The notes beneath the pieces were generated by a model. The model was not told the DNA's origin, searched no databases, and saw nothing but the letters and a program-made list of their open reading frames with translations. Source: Ruegeria atlantica (lineage in GTDB: Bacteria; Pseudomonadota; Alphaproteobacteria; Rhodobacterales; Rhodobacteraceae). Taken from it: DNA of 64,000 bases. Every line of letters starts with the position of its first letter. The first letter of the stretch is position 1. Below are positions 42,767 through 52,605 of the stretch, one piece after another. The DNA lies in assembly GCF_013032505.1 (NCBI RefSeq), contig NZ_WQCG01000003.1:248001-312000 (forward strand), in the 5' to 3' direction. A program made the position numbers and the translations under genes.

Positions 42767-43270
42767 TTACCCCAAAGTTGAACCGGTCAGAACCGTCACC
42801 GCTCGGCGGTTTTTGGAATAGCATTCCTCGGTGCTGCAAATTTCGATCGGGCGTTCCTTGCCGTAACTGACGGTGGTCAAACGGTTGCCCGCAACGCCAC
42901 GTGAAATAAGGTATTCACGCGCCGCGTTTGCACGTCGCGCGCCCAGAGCGAGGTTATACTCGCGGGTGCCCTGTTCGTCCGCATGCCCTTCGATCGTGGC
43001 GACGAAATCCGTGTTGGCAAGCAGCCAGTCTGCCTGCCCCTGCAAAATCGTCTGTGCTTGCGCGGTTAGGGTCGATTGATCGACCTCAAACAACACGCGG
43101 TCCCCTACGGTTTGTTGGAAATAGGCTGGAGAGCGGGGATCACTGGGCGAACCCGGCAGGATCGAACCATTACCCCCTGCGCCACCGCCCAGTGCCGAAG
43201 GATCGTTGTTGGTGCAGGCGGCCATTATGCCCAGTGCGCCCAATGCTATGACTTTGCCCAATACATTCAT
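42767..43270 (-). CDS. pal: Peptidoglycan-associated lipoprotein Pal
   Basis: Pal is an outer-membrane lipoprotein that binds peptidoglycan and TolB. The 167-residue precursor has a lipobox (LGIMAAC, Cys19) and a glycine-rich linker. The OmpA-like domain spans about residues 60-165, with VLFEVDQSTLTAQAQTILQGQ, IEGHADEQGTREYNLALGARRANA and VSYGKERPIE. The order tolB-pal-cpoB is standard. Complete and typical in length. Confidence 0.96.
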   Translation of the reverse strand: MNVLGKVIALGALGIMAACTNNDPSALGGGAGGNGSILPGSPSDPRSPAYFQQTVGDRVLFEVDQSTLTAQAQTILQGQADWLLANTDFVATIEGHADEQGTREYNLALGARRANAAREYLISRGVAGNRLTTVSYGKERPIEICSTEECYSKNRRAVTVLTGSTLG

Positions 43271-43359
43271 TTCAGGTGCCTCGTCGTTTTATTTCTTTAT
43301 TGCTGTCTCTGTTATCACAGTGCAGGAAATTTGTGAACTTTTCCAACCCCCTGCCACGA

Positions 43360-44679
43360 TCACTTCTGCAGTGGTCCCCAGGATGGGTCGCTACCGCCAT
43401 CAGGTGTCTGCACTGGCCGCAGGTTACGGCCCGAAATATCCACCGAATACAGTGTCGCCCGACCACTTGCACCCTGCGATTCCCGGGTAAACATAATGAC
43501 GCGGCCATTCGGCGACCATGTCGGTCCCTCGTCCAGGAAGGACGAAGTCAGCAGGCGTTCCTCACTGCCATCTAAGCGCATGACCCCGATGTGGAAACGG
43601 CCTTTATTCTGTTTGGTAAACGCGACCAGATCACCGCGCGGCGACCAGACCGGTGTTCCATACCTGCCCTGGCCAAAGCTAATGCGCGTCGCCTCGCCGC
43701 CGTTTGAAGGCATGACGTAGAGTTGCGGCGTGCCAGAGCGATCGCTTTCAAACACGATTTGCGAACCGTCCGGGGAATAGCTGGGCGCGGTCTCAATGGC
43801 AGGTGTGTTCGTCAGGCGCACACTTTGCCCCGAGGCCAGATCCATTTTCCAAAGGTCCGTGTTGCCGCCCTGAATCAGCGAATACACAATCGAACGTCCA
43901 TCGGGCGAAAAGCGCGGCGAGAAGCTCATTGTGCCGTCCTGCGTCTTCAGTTCGGTGCGTTTGACGCGGTCGACATCCAGAACGTAGATCCTTGGCTGGC
44001 CGGTTTCATAACTGGTGTACAGCAGCCGATCACCTGTGGGTGAAAACCGTGGTGCCAGAACAATAGCCGCACTGTCAGTGAGGTACTGAACATTCGCACC
44101 GTCGTAATCCATGATGGCCAGACGCTTTTGCCGCTGGTTCTTGGGTCCGCTTTCCGAGACGAATGCTACGCGGCTGTCGAAATAGCCGCTTTCACCGGTC
44201 ACACGGCTATAGACCTGATCGGCCACCTTATGTGCCATGCGCCGCCATCCGTCTGTTGTGCCGGAAAACTGCAGACCGTTGCCCAGTTCCTGACCCGAAA
44301 ACACATCCCAAACCCGGAAACGCACCGTCAGACGCTTGCCTGAAACGTTAACGGCCCCGGTCACCAGTGCCTCGGCATTGATTGCCTTCCAATCTGCGAA
44401 CTGCACCGGTGCCTCGAAACTGCTGACCCGACTGATGAATGCATCCGACGAGATTTCGCGAAACAGCCCGGTTCCGGTCAGGTCGGCCGCAACAACACGC
44501 GAGATGTCGTTGGCAAATTGCGCGGCGGCCGGGCCGTCGGGGACGAAATTCGGCACCGCAAAAGGCAAGGGTTCGATAATCCCCTGATCCAGCTCAAGAC
44601 GTAGTGGTCCGCTTTGGGCGTATACCGGCGCTGCCAGAATTGTCAGGCCAAGCAACAGGCTGGTCAGAAATCTCATCAT
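43360..44679 (-). CDS. tolB: Tol-Pal translocation protein TolB
   Basis: TolB is a periplasmic beta-propeller that binds Pal and connects it to the inner-membrane TolQRA complex. The 439-residue precursor starts with a signal peptide ([18 protein letters not shown]) and an N-terminal domain (residues about 25-160). Propeller blades follow, with repeated SPDG elements: [44 protein letters not shown] and [11 protein letters not shown]. Its start overlaps the tolA stop (ATGA). 89 bp separate it from pal. Confidence 0.97.
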   Translation of the reverse strand: MMRFLTSLLLGLTILAAPVYAQSGPLRLELDQGIIEPLPFAVPNFVPDGPAAAQFANDISRVVAADLTGTGLFREISSDAFISRVSSFEAPVQFADWKAINAEALVTGAVNVSGKRLTVRFRVWDVFSGQELGNGLQFSGTTDGWRRMAHKVADQVYSRVTGESGYFDSRVAFVSESGPKNQRQKRLAIMDYDGANVQYLTDSAAIVLAPRFSPTGDRLLYTSYETGQPRIYVLDVDRVKRTELKTQDGTMSFSPRFSPDGRSIVYSLIQGGNTDLWKMDLASGQSVRLTNTPAIETAPSYSPDGSQIVFESDRSGTPQLYVMPSNGGEATRISFGQGRYGTPVWSPRGDLVAFTKQNKGRFHIGVMRLDGSEERLLTSSFLDEGPTWSPNGRVIMFTRESQGASGRATLYSVDISGRNLRPVQTPDGGSDPSWGPLQK

Positions 44680-45776
44680 TTGATCCGCATCCTCTCGGGA
44701 TTGAATGTAATCTCAATATTCCGCCATTGATCGTATTTGTCAGTAGGCAGAGCGTATCCTTTGGCCCCGCAGCGCAAAATCGCTCGTCGGGCGGCGTCAA
44801 ACGCTTGTCTTGCAGACGCGTCAGTACCGCCGGAACTGTCAAGCATTTCCAGCGTACCGCCAATCACCTTGCCATCCGGTGTCAGCGAGAACCCAACGAC
44901 CACAACCGTCTGCAGCGCGTCCGTGGACAAAGAACCAACATTCCAGCACTTCGACACCGCCAGGCGCATGGCATCCTTCTCACCTGCGGTCAGCGGTGGG
45001 CCAGTCGGTTCGCTGCCCTGCGCCAATGCTTCGGCCAGTGCATCGTTGATAGCGGTTTCATCAGTGGGCGCAGGCTCCGGTTCGGTCGGCTCTTCGGTCT
45101 CGGCCACCACAGGTTCTGCCGGCGGCGTCGGTCGGTTCGGTCGCACCAGCGGGCGCGGAGAAGTACGCGGCGCGTATTCCTCGGCTTCTTCCGCCTCAGT
45201 CACGATTTCATCCGTGGCCTCCTCGGGTGCGGTCTGATCCTGCTGTTCTTGCTGAACCTCTGCTCCTTCGTCCAGCGATACGGCCGGGGACTCGATATCA
45301 TCCGGTGTGGCCTCAGGCGGTGGCGGCGCAACGGGTTCCGGCGCGACCTTATCCGCAGGCCGAGGCTGCGCATCGGGCCCTGGCGGCGTGGGCAGGACGA
45401 CGGCCTCGGGTTCCGGGGCCTCTAGTGCGGGGGGCTGTTCAATCTCGACCGGTTCGGGTGGGGGTGCCAGCGGTTCTGGTTCCAACTCCGGTTCTGGTTC
45501 GTTGGGCTCGGACACTTCAGGCGTCGGCGGTTCCTCTTCCACCGTTTCAGGGGTAGGAATTTCTTCCTCAGGCGCATCAGGCTGTTGCAGAGCGGTTGGT
45601 GTCGGCACCTCGGGCGCCTCACTCTGTGCTGTCATAGCGGCAAACTGCTCAGCTGAGATCACAGAGATATCCTGCACGGGCATAGGCAATGGTTCGGACC
45701 GAAAGGTACCGCCAAACAGAGCCCATGAAATCAAACTGACATGGGCAATTGCCGAGATCTTGGTGCCGGTATCCAC
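44676..45776 (-). CDS. tolA: TolA-like cell-envelope energy-transducing protein
   Basis: By position between tolR and tolB this is TolA, the bridge from the inner membrane to TolB and Pal. The 366-residue protein starts at GTG 45776 with a single N-terminal helix ([17 protein letters not shown], containing the usual SxxxH). The long linker is rich in Pro, Glu and Ala (about residues 50-250), and the C-terminal domain (about residues 255-366: [39 protein letters not shown]) fits TolA/TonB. The linker has biased composition and produces spurious antisense frames. The assignment rests on context plus fold cues. Confidence 0.9.
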   Translation of the reverse strand: MDTGTKISAIAHVSLISWALFGGTFRSEPLPMPVQDISVISAEQFAAMTAQSEAPEVPTPTALQQPDAPEEEIPTPETVEEEPPTPEVSEPNEPEPELEPEPLAPPPEPVEIEQPPALEAPEPEAVVLPTPPGPDAQPRPADKVAPEPVAPPPPEATPDDIESPAVSLDEGAEVQQEQQDQTAPEEATDEIVTEAEEAEEYAPRTSPRPLVRPNRPTPPAEPVVAETEEPTEPEPAPTDETAINDALAEALAQGSEPTGPPLTAGEKDAMRLAVSKCWNVGSLSTDALQTVVVVGFSLTPDGKVIGGTLEMLDSSGGTDASARQAFDAARRAILRCGAKGYALPTDKYDQWRNIEITFNPERMRIK

Positions 45777-45785
45777 CGCGCGGCC

Positions 45786-46262
45786 TCACTCTCCACCTTC
45801 GTCCAGCGCGGGGCCACCGGTGTCGGTCACCAGCCCCACATTGGAAAACCCGCCTGCATTCAGCGCACCCATGACCTGCATCACTTGCGCGTATGGAATT
45901 GCACCATCGGCCCGAAGGAAAACCCGGTCACTACTACGCTCTGCCGCAATGGCGCGCAGTTTGCCAATCAACTCTTCGCGCGCAACATCCGTGGTTTGAA
46001 TTTGCACACGCCCTTCTGCAGTCATCGTGACAGTCAGCGGCTCTTCGTTGTCGCCCGGCAAGGCGCTTGCCGCGGTTTTGGGCAGGTCCACCGGCACGCC
46101 AACAGTCAACAGCGGTGCCGCCACCATAAAGATAATCAGCAACACCAGCATAACGTCTACAAATGGCGTCACGTTGATCTCAGCCATCGGCTGGGCACGC
46201 CCGCGACGACGCCCGCGTCTGCGCCCGTTTCCACCCGAAGATTGCTGAACCGCGGCGCCCAT
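45786..46262 (-). CDS. tolR: Tol-Pal proton-channel subunit TolR (ExbD family)
   Basis: TolR works with TolQ as the proton-motive-force-driven motor. From ATG 46262 the protein has 158 residues. The N-terminal cytoplasmic tail is very basic (GRRRGRRRGRAQPMAEINVTPF). The single transmembrane helix FVDVMLVLLIIFMVAAPLL contains the proton-carrying aspartate, and a periplasmic domain follows (VPVDLPKTAASAL and VFLRADGAIPYAQVMQVMGAL). The upstream tolQ stop is 1 bp from its ATG. A longer frame to 46340 would overlap tolQ. Confidence 0.95.
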   Translation of the reverse strand: MGAAVQQSSGGNGRRRGRRRGRAQPMAEINVTPFVDVMLVLLIIFMVAAPLLTVGVPVDLPKTAASALPGDNEEPLTVTMTAEGRVQIQTTDVAREELIGKLRAIAAERSSDRVFLRADGAIPYAQVMQVMGALNAGGFSNVGLVTDTGGPALDEGGE

Positions 46263-46263
46263 C

Positions 46264-46959
46264 TTAACTGTCCAACTGACGCGACAGGATGGTGGCAAAT
46301 TCGTCGGCAAAAGCCTCGTAACCACCCACGATCCGATCACTGTCTGAGCTGAGCTTGTTATAGAAAATCACCGCCGGAATCGCAGCCAGCAAACCCAGGC
46401 CAGTGGCCAGCAGCGCCTCGGCAATACCTGGGGCCACAACGGCCAGGTTGGTGTTCTGTTGCTCTGCAATCTCGATAAAGGCGTTCATGATGCCCCAAAC
46501 GGTCCCGAAAAGGCCAATGAATGGTGCAGTCGAGCCGACAGTCGCCAGAATGGGCAAGCCTTTTTGCAGCGTTTCGGCCTCTTTCGCGATCGCCACATCC
46601 ATCGAGCGGTCAATCCGTGCGGTGGCCCCTGCGATCAATCCACCGTCTGTTCGATGTGACCTGCGCCATTCGATCATGCCCGCGGCGAAAATCTTCTCGG
46701 AACTGCCGTCGGGCTGCGGTCCGATATGTTCGAACAACTCATCCAGCGGGTTGCCGGACCAGAAGGATTCATCAAACACCTGCGCTTCGCGACGGGCGGC
46801 ACGGTAATTGATCAATTTCTGAATGATTATCGCCCACGACCAGATGGATGCACCGATAAGCATCAACATCACAAGTTTGACGATAAATGTCGCGCGGGCA
46901 TACAGCCCCCACATGGAGAAATCGATCTCCTGCGCCAGCGCCAGCGTTTCAGCTTCCAT
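46264..46959 (-). CDS. tolQ: Tol-Pal proton-channel subunit TolQ
   Basis: TolQ (MotA/TolQ/ExbB family) forms the channel with TolR. From ATG 46959 (MEAETLALAQEIDFSMWGLY) it has 231 residues and three transmembrane helices: ATFIVKLVMLMLIGASIWSWAIII, and a C-terminal pair near TVGSTAPFIGLFGTVWGIMNAF and GIAEALLATGLGLLAAIPAVIFYN. The GLFGTVWGI segment is the family signature. It opens the tolQRAB-pal-cpoB run, 110 bp after ybgC. Confidence 0.96.
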   Translation of the reverse strand: MEAETLALAQEIDFSMWGLYARATFIVKLVMLMLIGASIWSWAIIIQKLINYRAARREAQVFDESFWSGNPLDELFEHIGPQPDGSSEKIFAAGMIEWRRSHRTDGGLIAGATARIDRSMDVAIAKEAETLQKGLPILATVGSTAPFIGLFGTVWGIMNAFIEIAEQQNTNLAVVAPGIAEALLATGLGLLAAIPAVIFYNKLSSDSDRIVGGYEAFADEFATILSRQLDS

Positions 46960-47069
46960 GAACCTGCTCTTTGTTTTTGCCTGACGGCCGTTTATTTGGC
47001 CTTGTTTTGCCAAACGCTATCCCAGTTGGTTACGAAAAGCCAACATAACCACCCCGGACCGACAAAATG

Positions 47070-47477
47070 TTACATCAATGCGCGAATCTCTGCCGGAAGG
47101 CGGACCGGCTTGCCTTGAGCGTTCATACAAACCGCAGTTACCGAGGCCCGGAAAATCTCGGTATCGCCCCTTTTGACCAATTGTCCCATTGTCAACCGCA
47201 CTCCAGAGAGCGACGAAAGCCAGGTTTCAACAATCAGCTCATCATCGAACTTTGCGGGCGCAAGGTAGTCGGCCTCGATCCGGCGCACGACCCAGACGAT
47301 CCCGCCATCACGCATCGCGTTTTGATCATTGCCCAACCGGCGCACATAGTCGGACCGCGCGCGTTCGATGAATTTCAGATAATTCGCGTGATAGACGACC
47401 CCGCCCATATCGGTGTCTTCATAGTAGACCCGGATCGGAAAGATATGCGTGTGGGGCGCATCAGCTTCATTGGCCAT
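47070..47477 (-). CDS. ybgC: Tol-Pal-associated acyl-CoA thioesterase YbgC
   Basis: YbgC is a hotdog-fold thioesterase regularly found first in the tol-pal operon and linked to phospholipid metabolism. From ATG 47477 it has 135 residues. The active-site region is VYYEDTDMGGVVYHANYLKFIERARSDYV (Asp in EDTDMGG), the YbgC/FadM signature, followed by DYLAPAKFDDELIVETWLS. A TG-rich upstream frame to 47519 adds 14 unlikely residues. It diverges from the SulP gene. Confidence 0.94.
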   Translation of the reverse strand: MANEADAPHTHIFPIRVYYEDTDMGGVVYHANYLKFIERARSDYVRRLGNDQNAMRDGGIVWVVRRIEADYLAPAKFDDELIVETWLSSLSGVRLTMGQLVKRGDTEIFRASVTAVCMNAQGKPVRLPAEIRALM

Positions 47478-47665
47478 GATATCAGGTCCGGTCTCTAAAA
47501 AACGTTGCGCGCGGGGCAAAGCCTGCTTTGAAACAGATGCATGGTTGCCACGGCTCCTGCAATCCCCTTGTAGGCAAAATTCCTACCTTCCCAAGTCGGC
47601 TATCGAATTTTGGCGATTTGCCCTCTAGGCTTTCAGCCAGACCGAGTGAAACGATAGGGGTTTCA
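47478..47665. promoter_or_regulatory. Divergent intergenic region ybgC/sulP
   Basis: This 188-bp gap must hold promoters for the Tol-Pal operon (leftward) and the SulP transporter (rightward). I see no gene or strong operator-like repeat. The sequence just before the sulP start (ACGATAGGGGTTTCA) gives a modest GGGG ribosome-binding site. Confidence 0.4.
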
Positions 47666-49375
47666 ATGGCTAAAGGACAAAATGAAGAAAGAAATTTCCT
47701 TCTTCCAGTCCTTCAGGGCGTTTTGCCGTTCGACCGCGCGACCTTGCCTGCCGAGGTCTTGGCAGGCCTGACCTTTGCCTGCCTCGCGATCCCCGAGGTC
47801 ATGGGCTACACCAAGATCGCGGGTACACCGGTTGTGACGGGGTTGTACACGATCCTTATCCCAATGGCGCTGTTCGCTTTGTTCGGCTCGTCCCGCCACC
47901 TCGTCGTGGGCGCGGATTCTGCCACGGCGGCCATCACGGCCTCGGCCCTTGCCGGCATGGCGGTATCGGGCTCGTCCGAGTATCTGGCGCTGGCGTCCTT
48001 ACTGGCGCTGATGGCAGCGGTTTTGTTGATTGCAGCGCGCCTCATCGGACTGGGGTTTTTGGCTGACTTCTTATCCCGAACCGTCCTTGTCGGCTTCCTG
48101 ACAGGCGTTGGCATTCAGGTCGCAACCGGCGAAATCCCGGGCCTTTTGGGGATCGAAAGTGAAGGCCACGGAACCATTGCCAAGCTACAGGCAGTCTTTC
48201 AGAACATTGGTCAGACAAGCTGGCCGACATTGGCGGTTTCGTTGGCGGTTCTGTCGGTCGTTGTCGGATGCCGTCGGTTGTCCCCGAAGCTACCCGGCCC
48301 GTTATTCGCCATCCTTGGAGTGATCCTTTGCAGCTGGGCCTTGCAATTTTCGGCATCCGGCATCGCCGTACTGGGCCCGGTGCCCAGCGGCCTGCCTGCT
48401 CTGTCGATCCCAAACGTGGATTGGAGCTGGACCCTTTTCAAACAACTGCTGCCAACTGCATTGTCCATTTTCGTTGTGATACTGGCCCAAAGCGCCGCGA
48501 CCTCGCGGGCCTACGCGGCACGTTACGAAGAAAGGTTCAGCGAGAACACGGACCTTGTCGGGCTGGGTCTGGCCAATCTTGGGGCAGCCTTCTCGGGCAC
48601 ATTCGTTGTAAATGGCAGCCCGACAAAAACCGAGATGGTGGCGAGCGCAGGTGGCCGCAGTCAGGTGGCTCAACTAACGACCGTATTGATTGTCTTAGTG
48701 GTTATCCTCTTCCTGACTGGCCCACTAGCCTATTTGCCAAATGCGGCGCTGTCGGCTGTCGTGTTTCTGATCGGCCTCAAACTGATCGATCTGAAGGGCC
48801 TGATTGCAATCTACCGACAAGCCCGATCCGAATTCTGGATTGCAGTCGCCACAACTGCAGTTGTCGTCTTCGTTGGGGTCGAACAGGGCATCATCTTTGC
48901 CATGGTCCTGTCACTGATCGACCATACCCGACGTGGGTACCACCCCAAGAACTCGGTGATCGTCAAATACAAAGACGGCGGCTGGCACTCAAAATCCATA
49001 GCCGGGCCGAACCAATTCGAACCCGGCCTGGTGATTTATCGCTTCTCTCACAGCCTTTACTACGCGAATGCACAGCGGCTGTCGGATGAGATCACCGCAA
49101 TCACTCGAAACCCCGACACCGAAGTTCGGTGGTTCTGCATCGAGGCCTCGGCCATTGATGACGTGGATTTCACCGCAGGCTACACGCTGCGCAACGTCCT
49201 AAAGCTCCTGCAGGCGAGGAACATCAAGCTGGTTTTCCTACTGGTCGACCCCCATGTGCGGTCAGAGCTGGACAGATACGGTGTGACAGATTTGGTGGGT
49301 AGTGATGCCTTTTACGACGCGGGAAGCGACCTGTTGACTGCATTTCAACACCGAAACGCATCCAATCGTAAATAG
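47666..49375 (+). CDS. SulP-family inorganic anion transporter
   Basis: The 569-residue protein is a SulP (SLC26) transporter, moving sulfate, bicarbonate or other anions across the inner membrane. ATG 47666 gives MAKGQNEERN, then the family entry PAEVLAGLTFACLAIPEVMGYTKIAG near residue 30. About 12-14 helices follow, with the conserved NLGAAFSGTFVVNGSPTKTEMV region near residue 300 and VVFLIGLKLIDLKG near residue 365. A C-terminal STAS domain spans about residues 445-560 (VIYRFSHSLYYANAQRLSDEI, VDFTAGYTLRNVLKLL). A longer upstream frame is not supported. The substrate is unknown. Confidence 0.93.
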   Translation: MAKGQNEERNFLLPVLQGVLPFDRATLPAEVLAGLTFACLAIPEVMGYTKIAGTPVVTGLYTILIPMALFALFGSSRHLVVGADSATAAITASALAGMAVSGSSEYLALASLLALMAAVLLIAARLIGLGFLADFLSRTVLVGFLTGVGIQVATGEIPGLLGIESEGHGTIAKLQAVFQNIGQTSWPTLAVSLAVLSVVVGCRRLSPKLPGPLFAILGVILCSWALQFSASGIAVLGPVPSGLPALSIPNVDWSWTLFKQLLPTALSIFVVILAQSAATSRAYAARYEERFSENTDLVGLGLANLGAAFSGTFVVNGSPTKTEMVASAGGRSQVAQLTTVLIVLVVILFLTGPLAYLPNAALSAVVFLIGLKLIDLKGLIAIYRQARSEFWIAVATTAVVVFVGVEQGIIFAMVLSLIDHTRRGYHPKNSVIVKYKDGGWHSKSIAGPNQFEPGLVIYRFSHSLYYANAQRLSDEITAITRNPDTEVRWFCIEASAIDDVDFTAGYTLRNVLKLLQARNIKLVFLLVDPHVRSELDRYGVTDLVGSDAFYDAGSDLLTAFQHRNASNRK

Positions 49376-49387
49376 CCTCTATCGGCC

Positions 49388-50011
49388 CTAAGACTGCGAC
49401 TGCAACCGCGCGAACAGCCGCAAAGCGTGCGCCGGATCCTGTGAGGCTCCCGGCAATACCGGATCGTATGCTGCGCGGATCAACCCGGCGATGTCCGGGC
49501 GCAAGATCGTCGCCTCACCCGCGACCGCCAGCGGCGACTGCGTTCGAAAAGCGGTGTCGGACCACAACAGGATGGTCTGCACTACCTGACTAAGTGCCAG
49601 AGTCTCGGCCGGAACCTTGGATAGCTCTTCGTCCATGCGCAGGAAAACAAACGCGGCCCGGATCGCACCGTCTTCTTCAAAGCGGAACACCCGATACTGA
49701 TTTGCATCCGCCGCGATCAGCCGATCCACCAGCGGCGCAAGATCGGGAACCAACCGATCCAGATCTGGGACCTCCAACAGTTCCTTCCAGTCACGGAAGA
49801 AGAACACCATGCAGTTCGCACCAAGTTCCGGATCCGTCTCGGCCATTTTGTGATCGGCCAAGCTTACGACGGCCTCAAAAGCGCCCTTGACGGTGGTCAA
49901 CGTTTCATCCTCGACCCCAAAGACGATGGGCACGATGGGTCGCCCCCAACGTGCGAACAGGAACTCTCCGCTTTCACGGGTGAACAACGACTGAATGTCT
50001 TCGGGGGTCAC
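49388..50011 (-). CDS. Conserved-type protein of unknown function downstream of ruvB
   Basis: I do not recognise a family. The 207-residue product is soluble, with no signal peptide or helix pair, and mixes acidic helices with hydrophobic strands (VPIVFGVED, CMVFFFRDWKELLEVPDLDRLVPDL, IRAAFVFLRMD). The chosen GTG at 50011 has a clear GAAGGA ribosome-binding site 6 nt upstream; a TTG at 50017 would add two residues. It is on the same strand as ruvCAB, 63 bp after ruvB, and likely shares its transcript. The gene ends 12 bp from the convergent SulP stop. Confidence 0.75.
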   Translation of the reverse strand: MTPEDIQSLFTRESGEFLFARWGRPIVPIVFGVEDETLTTVKGAFEAVVSLADHKMAETDPELGANCMVFFFRDWKELLEVPDLDRLVPDLAPLVDRLIAADANQYRVFRFEEDGAIRAAFVFLRMDEELSKVPAETLALSQVVQTILLWSDTAFRTQSPLAVAGEATILRPDIAGLIRAAYDPVLPGASQDPAHALRLFARLQSQS

Positions 50012-50074
50012 GCCCAATCCTTCATCTTTTCGAAAGTACTCTCGCCGAAGGCATAAAATCTAAAGGCCTCAGCT

Positions 50075-51094
50075 TCAACCAAACAGATCGCTCTGGCCCT
50101 TTGGTGCCGCCATTCCCAGATGCGTCCAAGCCTTCTGCGCCAGCATTCGCCCCCGTGGCGTTCGCTGGATCAGACCTTGCTGCAGCAAATAGGGCTCGAT
50201 CACTTCTTCCAGCGAGTCGCGGCTTTCCGACAGTGCAGCCGACAGGGTCTCAATCCCAACCGGACCACCGGCATAGTTCTCAGCGATCAGCTTTAGGTAT
50301 CGCCGGTCGGCGCCATCCAGGCCCAGATTATCCACACCCAACCGCGTCAGCGCGCCATCTGCCAGATCGAGGGTAATGCGCCCGTCGCCTTCGACGATGG
50401 CGAAATCCACCACCCGTCGCAGCAATCGGCCCGCAATCCGCGGCGTGCCGCGTGATCGGCGCGCAATCTCGCGGGCGCCTGCGTCATCAGCAGGTGCGCC
50501 CAGTTTGCGGGCGTTGCGTGTGACGATCTCATGCAACTCGTCCACCGTGTAGAACTGCAATCGCGTCGGAATGCCAAATCGGTCGCGTAAAGGTGTCGTC
50601 AGCAGGCCCATTCGCGTGGTTGCGCCGACCAAAGTAAACGGCTGCAATTCGATCCGCACCGTCCGTGCCGCCGGACCTTCGCCAATCACCAGGTCCAGCT
50701 CGAAATCTTCCATCGCCGGGTACAGGACCTCTTCGACGGCCGGGTTCAACCGGTGGATTTCGTCGATGAACAGCACATCGCGGGATTCCAGATTGGTCAG
50801 GATCGCGGCCAGATCACCGGCTTTGGCCAAAACCGGCCCTGAGGTCATGCGGAAATTCACCCCTAATTCGCGCGCCATGATCTGTGCCAGCGTCGTCTTA
50901 CCCAGCCCAGGCGGGCCGTGAAACAGTGTGTGATCCATCGCCTCGCCTCGCTGGCGGGCGGATTGGATAAAAATGCGTAGATTGGCCCGCGCCTCGGCCT
51001 GACCAATGAATTCATCCAACCCCTGCGGACGCAGGGCGCGATCGTTATCCTCGGGCATGGGCTCGGGGCGCAAAGTGGGATCGGCGTCTACCAT
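50075..51094 (-). CDS. ruvB: Holliday junction branch migration helicase RuvB
   Basis: RuvB is the AAA+ motor that drives branch migration with RuvA. The 339-residue protein has the start [19 protein letters not shown], Walker [16 protein letters not shown] near residue 65, Walker [26 protein letters not shown] near residue 110, the sensor [19 protein letters not shown] and the C-terminal winged helix ending [21 protein letters not shown]. It is 4 bp after ruvA on the same strand. Confidence 0.98.
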   Translation of the reverse strand: MVDADPTLRPEPMPEDNDRALRPQGLDEFIGQAEARANLRIFIQSARQRGEAMDHTLFHGPPGLGKTTLAQIMARELGVNFRMTSGPVLAKAGDLAAILTNLESRDVLFIDEIHRLNPAVEEVLYPAMEDFELDLVIGEGPAARTVRIELQPFTLVGATTRMGLLTTPLRDRFGIPTRLQFYTVDELHEIVTRNARKLGAPADDAGAREIARRSRGTPRIAGRLLRRVVDFAIVEGDGRITLDLADGALTRLGVDNLGLDGADRRYLKLIAENYAGGPVGIETLSAALSESRDSLEEVIEPYLLQQGLIQRTPRGRMLAQKAWTHLGMAAPKGQSDLFG

Positions 51095-51098
51095 TCAG

Positions 51099-51776
51099 TC
51101 ACCCTTTCGGTGCCAGCAGCTTGAGCGCCGCCCGGATCAATTCAGCCTCACCCGCGTCGGGCAGGCTTGCGGCAGCTTCGGCCACGGCCGAGGCCGCCTC
51201 GGACGGTCCATAGCCCAAATTGCCAAGGGCCGACAATGCGCCCGCGGATGCAGCAGCTGATCCCGAAACAGGTTTGGCCACCCGTTTCGGCACCGGTGCC
51301 GGTTCAGACAGCTCAACGACCTCCAACTCGGGGCCATCCATCGCCTCGGTCACAGTGCCACCCATTGCCATCACACCCGGCGCCTTATCTTTGAGATCCA
51401 GCACGATCCGCTGCGCCGTCTTCGGGCCCACGCCTTTCGCGGCCTTTACGGCGCCCCAATCGCCAAGCGCAATGGCTCGGCTGACCCCATCCGGACCCAG
51501 AGCGGAAAGAATGGCCAGCGACACCTTTGCACCAACACCCTGAACCGAACACAGCAGGCGATGCCATTCCTTCTCAACCAATGACAGGAAACCGTAAAGC
51601 TGCATCAGGTCTTCGCGAACGACCATGTCAGTATAGATCGAGACGGCCTCGCCGACGCCCGGCAATGCGGCCATGGTCCGGTCTGAACAATAGACGAGGT
51701 ATCCGACCCCACGGACGTCAATCAGAATGTGGTCGGCTGCACGATAATCCAGACGTCCTGTCAGTTTTCCAATCAT
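51099..51776 (-). CDS. ruvA: Holliday junction branch migration protein RuvA
   Basis: RuvA binds four-way junctions and loads RuvB. From ATG 51776 it has 225 residues, opening [21 protein letters not shown]. The helix-hairpin-helix region has [17 protein letters not shown] and [22 protein letters not shown], and a C-terminal UBA-like domain III ([21 protein letters not shown]) contacts RuvB. The linker before domain III is longer than in enteric RuvA. It overlaps the ruvC stop by 4 bp. Confidence 0.96.
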   Translation of the reverse strand: MIGKLTGRLDYRAADHILIDVRGVGYLVYCSDRTMAALPGVGEAVSIYTDMVVREDLMQLYGFLSLVEKEWHRLLCSVQGVGAKVSLAILSALGPDGVSRAIALGDWGAVKAAKGVGPKTAQRIVLDLKDKAPGVMAMGGTVTEAMDGPELEVVELSEPAPVPKRVAKPVSGSAAASAGALSALGNLGYGPSEAASAVAEAAASLPDAGEAELIRAALKLLAPKG

Positions 51777-52270
51777 GCCCGCACCTCTTTCATGCGCGCC
51801 TGCGGCGCGGCACCGTAATATGAATGACAGATGGCGATCGCCAGCGCGTCTGCCGCATCCGCCCCTTTGGGCTGACAACCAGGCAGTTGCAATTTGACCA
51901 TGTGAAGGACCTGCTCTTTTTCAGCATGGCCAACGCCCACAACGGTTTTCTTGACGCGGTTGGGTGCGTATTCGCCGACAGGCAACCCTGCTTGCGCCAG
52001 CGTCAGCAAGGCCACGCCGCGCGCCTGGCCCAGCTTCAGCGTGCCGGCCCCGTCCTTGTTGACGAAGGTTTGTTCGATCGCTGCCTGGTCGGGCTGATGT
52101 TCTGCAATGACCTCGACGATCTGATTGTGCAGCGACAGCAAGCGTTCGCCCAAATCATCGCCGTCAGACTTGCACAACCCGTTTGCAACATGGCTCAGGC
52201 GGCTACCATGCGATTCGATGACGCCCCATCCCAGGGTCCTAAGCCCCGGATCAATGCCCAAAATTCGCAT
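51773..52270 (-). CDS. ruvC: Holliday junction resolvase RuvC
   Basis: RuvC cuts four-way DNA junctions symmetrically. The 165-residue protein has the four acidic catalytic residues in the expected places: D7 in [15 protein letters not shown], Glu in [22 protein letters not shown] near residue 67, and the pair in [16 protein letters not shown] near residue 140. It is the first gene of ruvCAB, read leftward, with a 335-bp gap before it. Confidence 0.97.
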   Translation of the reverse strand: MRILGIDPGLRTLGWGVIESHGSRLSHVANGLCKSDGDDLGERLLSLHNQIVEVIAEHQPDQAAIEQTFVNKDGAGTLKLGQARGVALLTLAQAGLPVGEYAPNRVKKTVVGVGHAEKEQVLHMVKLQLPGCQPKGADAADALAIAICHSYYGAAPQARMKEVRA

Positions 52271-52605
52271 GTTTTGCCTCGGCCTGCTCGGGTTTTTTGT
52301 GATCTTTCTTACGGATTAGCACGAAGCGTGAACATTTTCCAAGCGAATTGACAGAATGTCCAAAAACGACAGACCTGTTTCGCGCGCGACAAAACGGCCG
52401 GTTTGCGACAGCCAAAAGTCTGAAATCGACACGTTTCATGAACCAAAAATGGCCAATAAATTAAGGGGTTCTAATGAATTTCTAGCCCTGCAAAAAATGC
52501 ATAGGACGGTTGCAATTTCCGCACTTGCACAGCCGAATTGGCGGCACTAGATGCGGCTCAGAACGAACGATCAAAACGTAAACTCAAACCAGAAGGAAAC
52601 AGGAT
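52271..52605. promoter_or_regulatory. Divergent gap between ruvC and the DUF1127 gene
   Basis: The 335-bp gap holds no gene I can support; a 64-codon frame at 52356-52550 has unconvincing composition. The right part has a possible rightward promoter, TTGCAC (52525-52530) and TAGATG (52548-52553) 17 bp apart, and an AGAAGGA site just before the DUF1127 ATG. The left part must hold the ruvC promoter; I see no clear hexamers or LexA-type box there. Confidence 0.35.

Noticed and set aside
45307-45999. Gly/Ser-rich plus-strand frame over tolA and tolR
   Set aside because: It is the reverse of the Pro/Glu-rich TolA linker; repeats reflect that linker.
52356-52550. A 64-codon frame between ruvC and the DUF1127 gene
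   Set aside because: No ribosome-binding site, no recognisable motif, and it would run through the likely promoter region.
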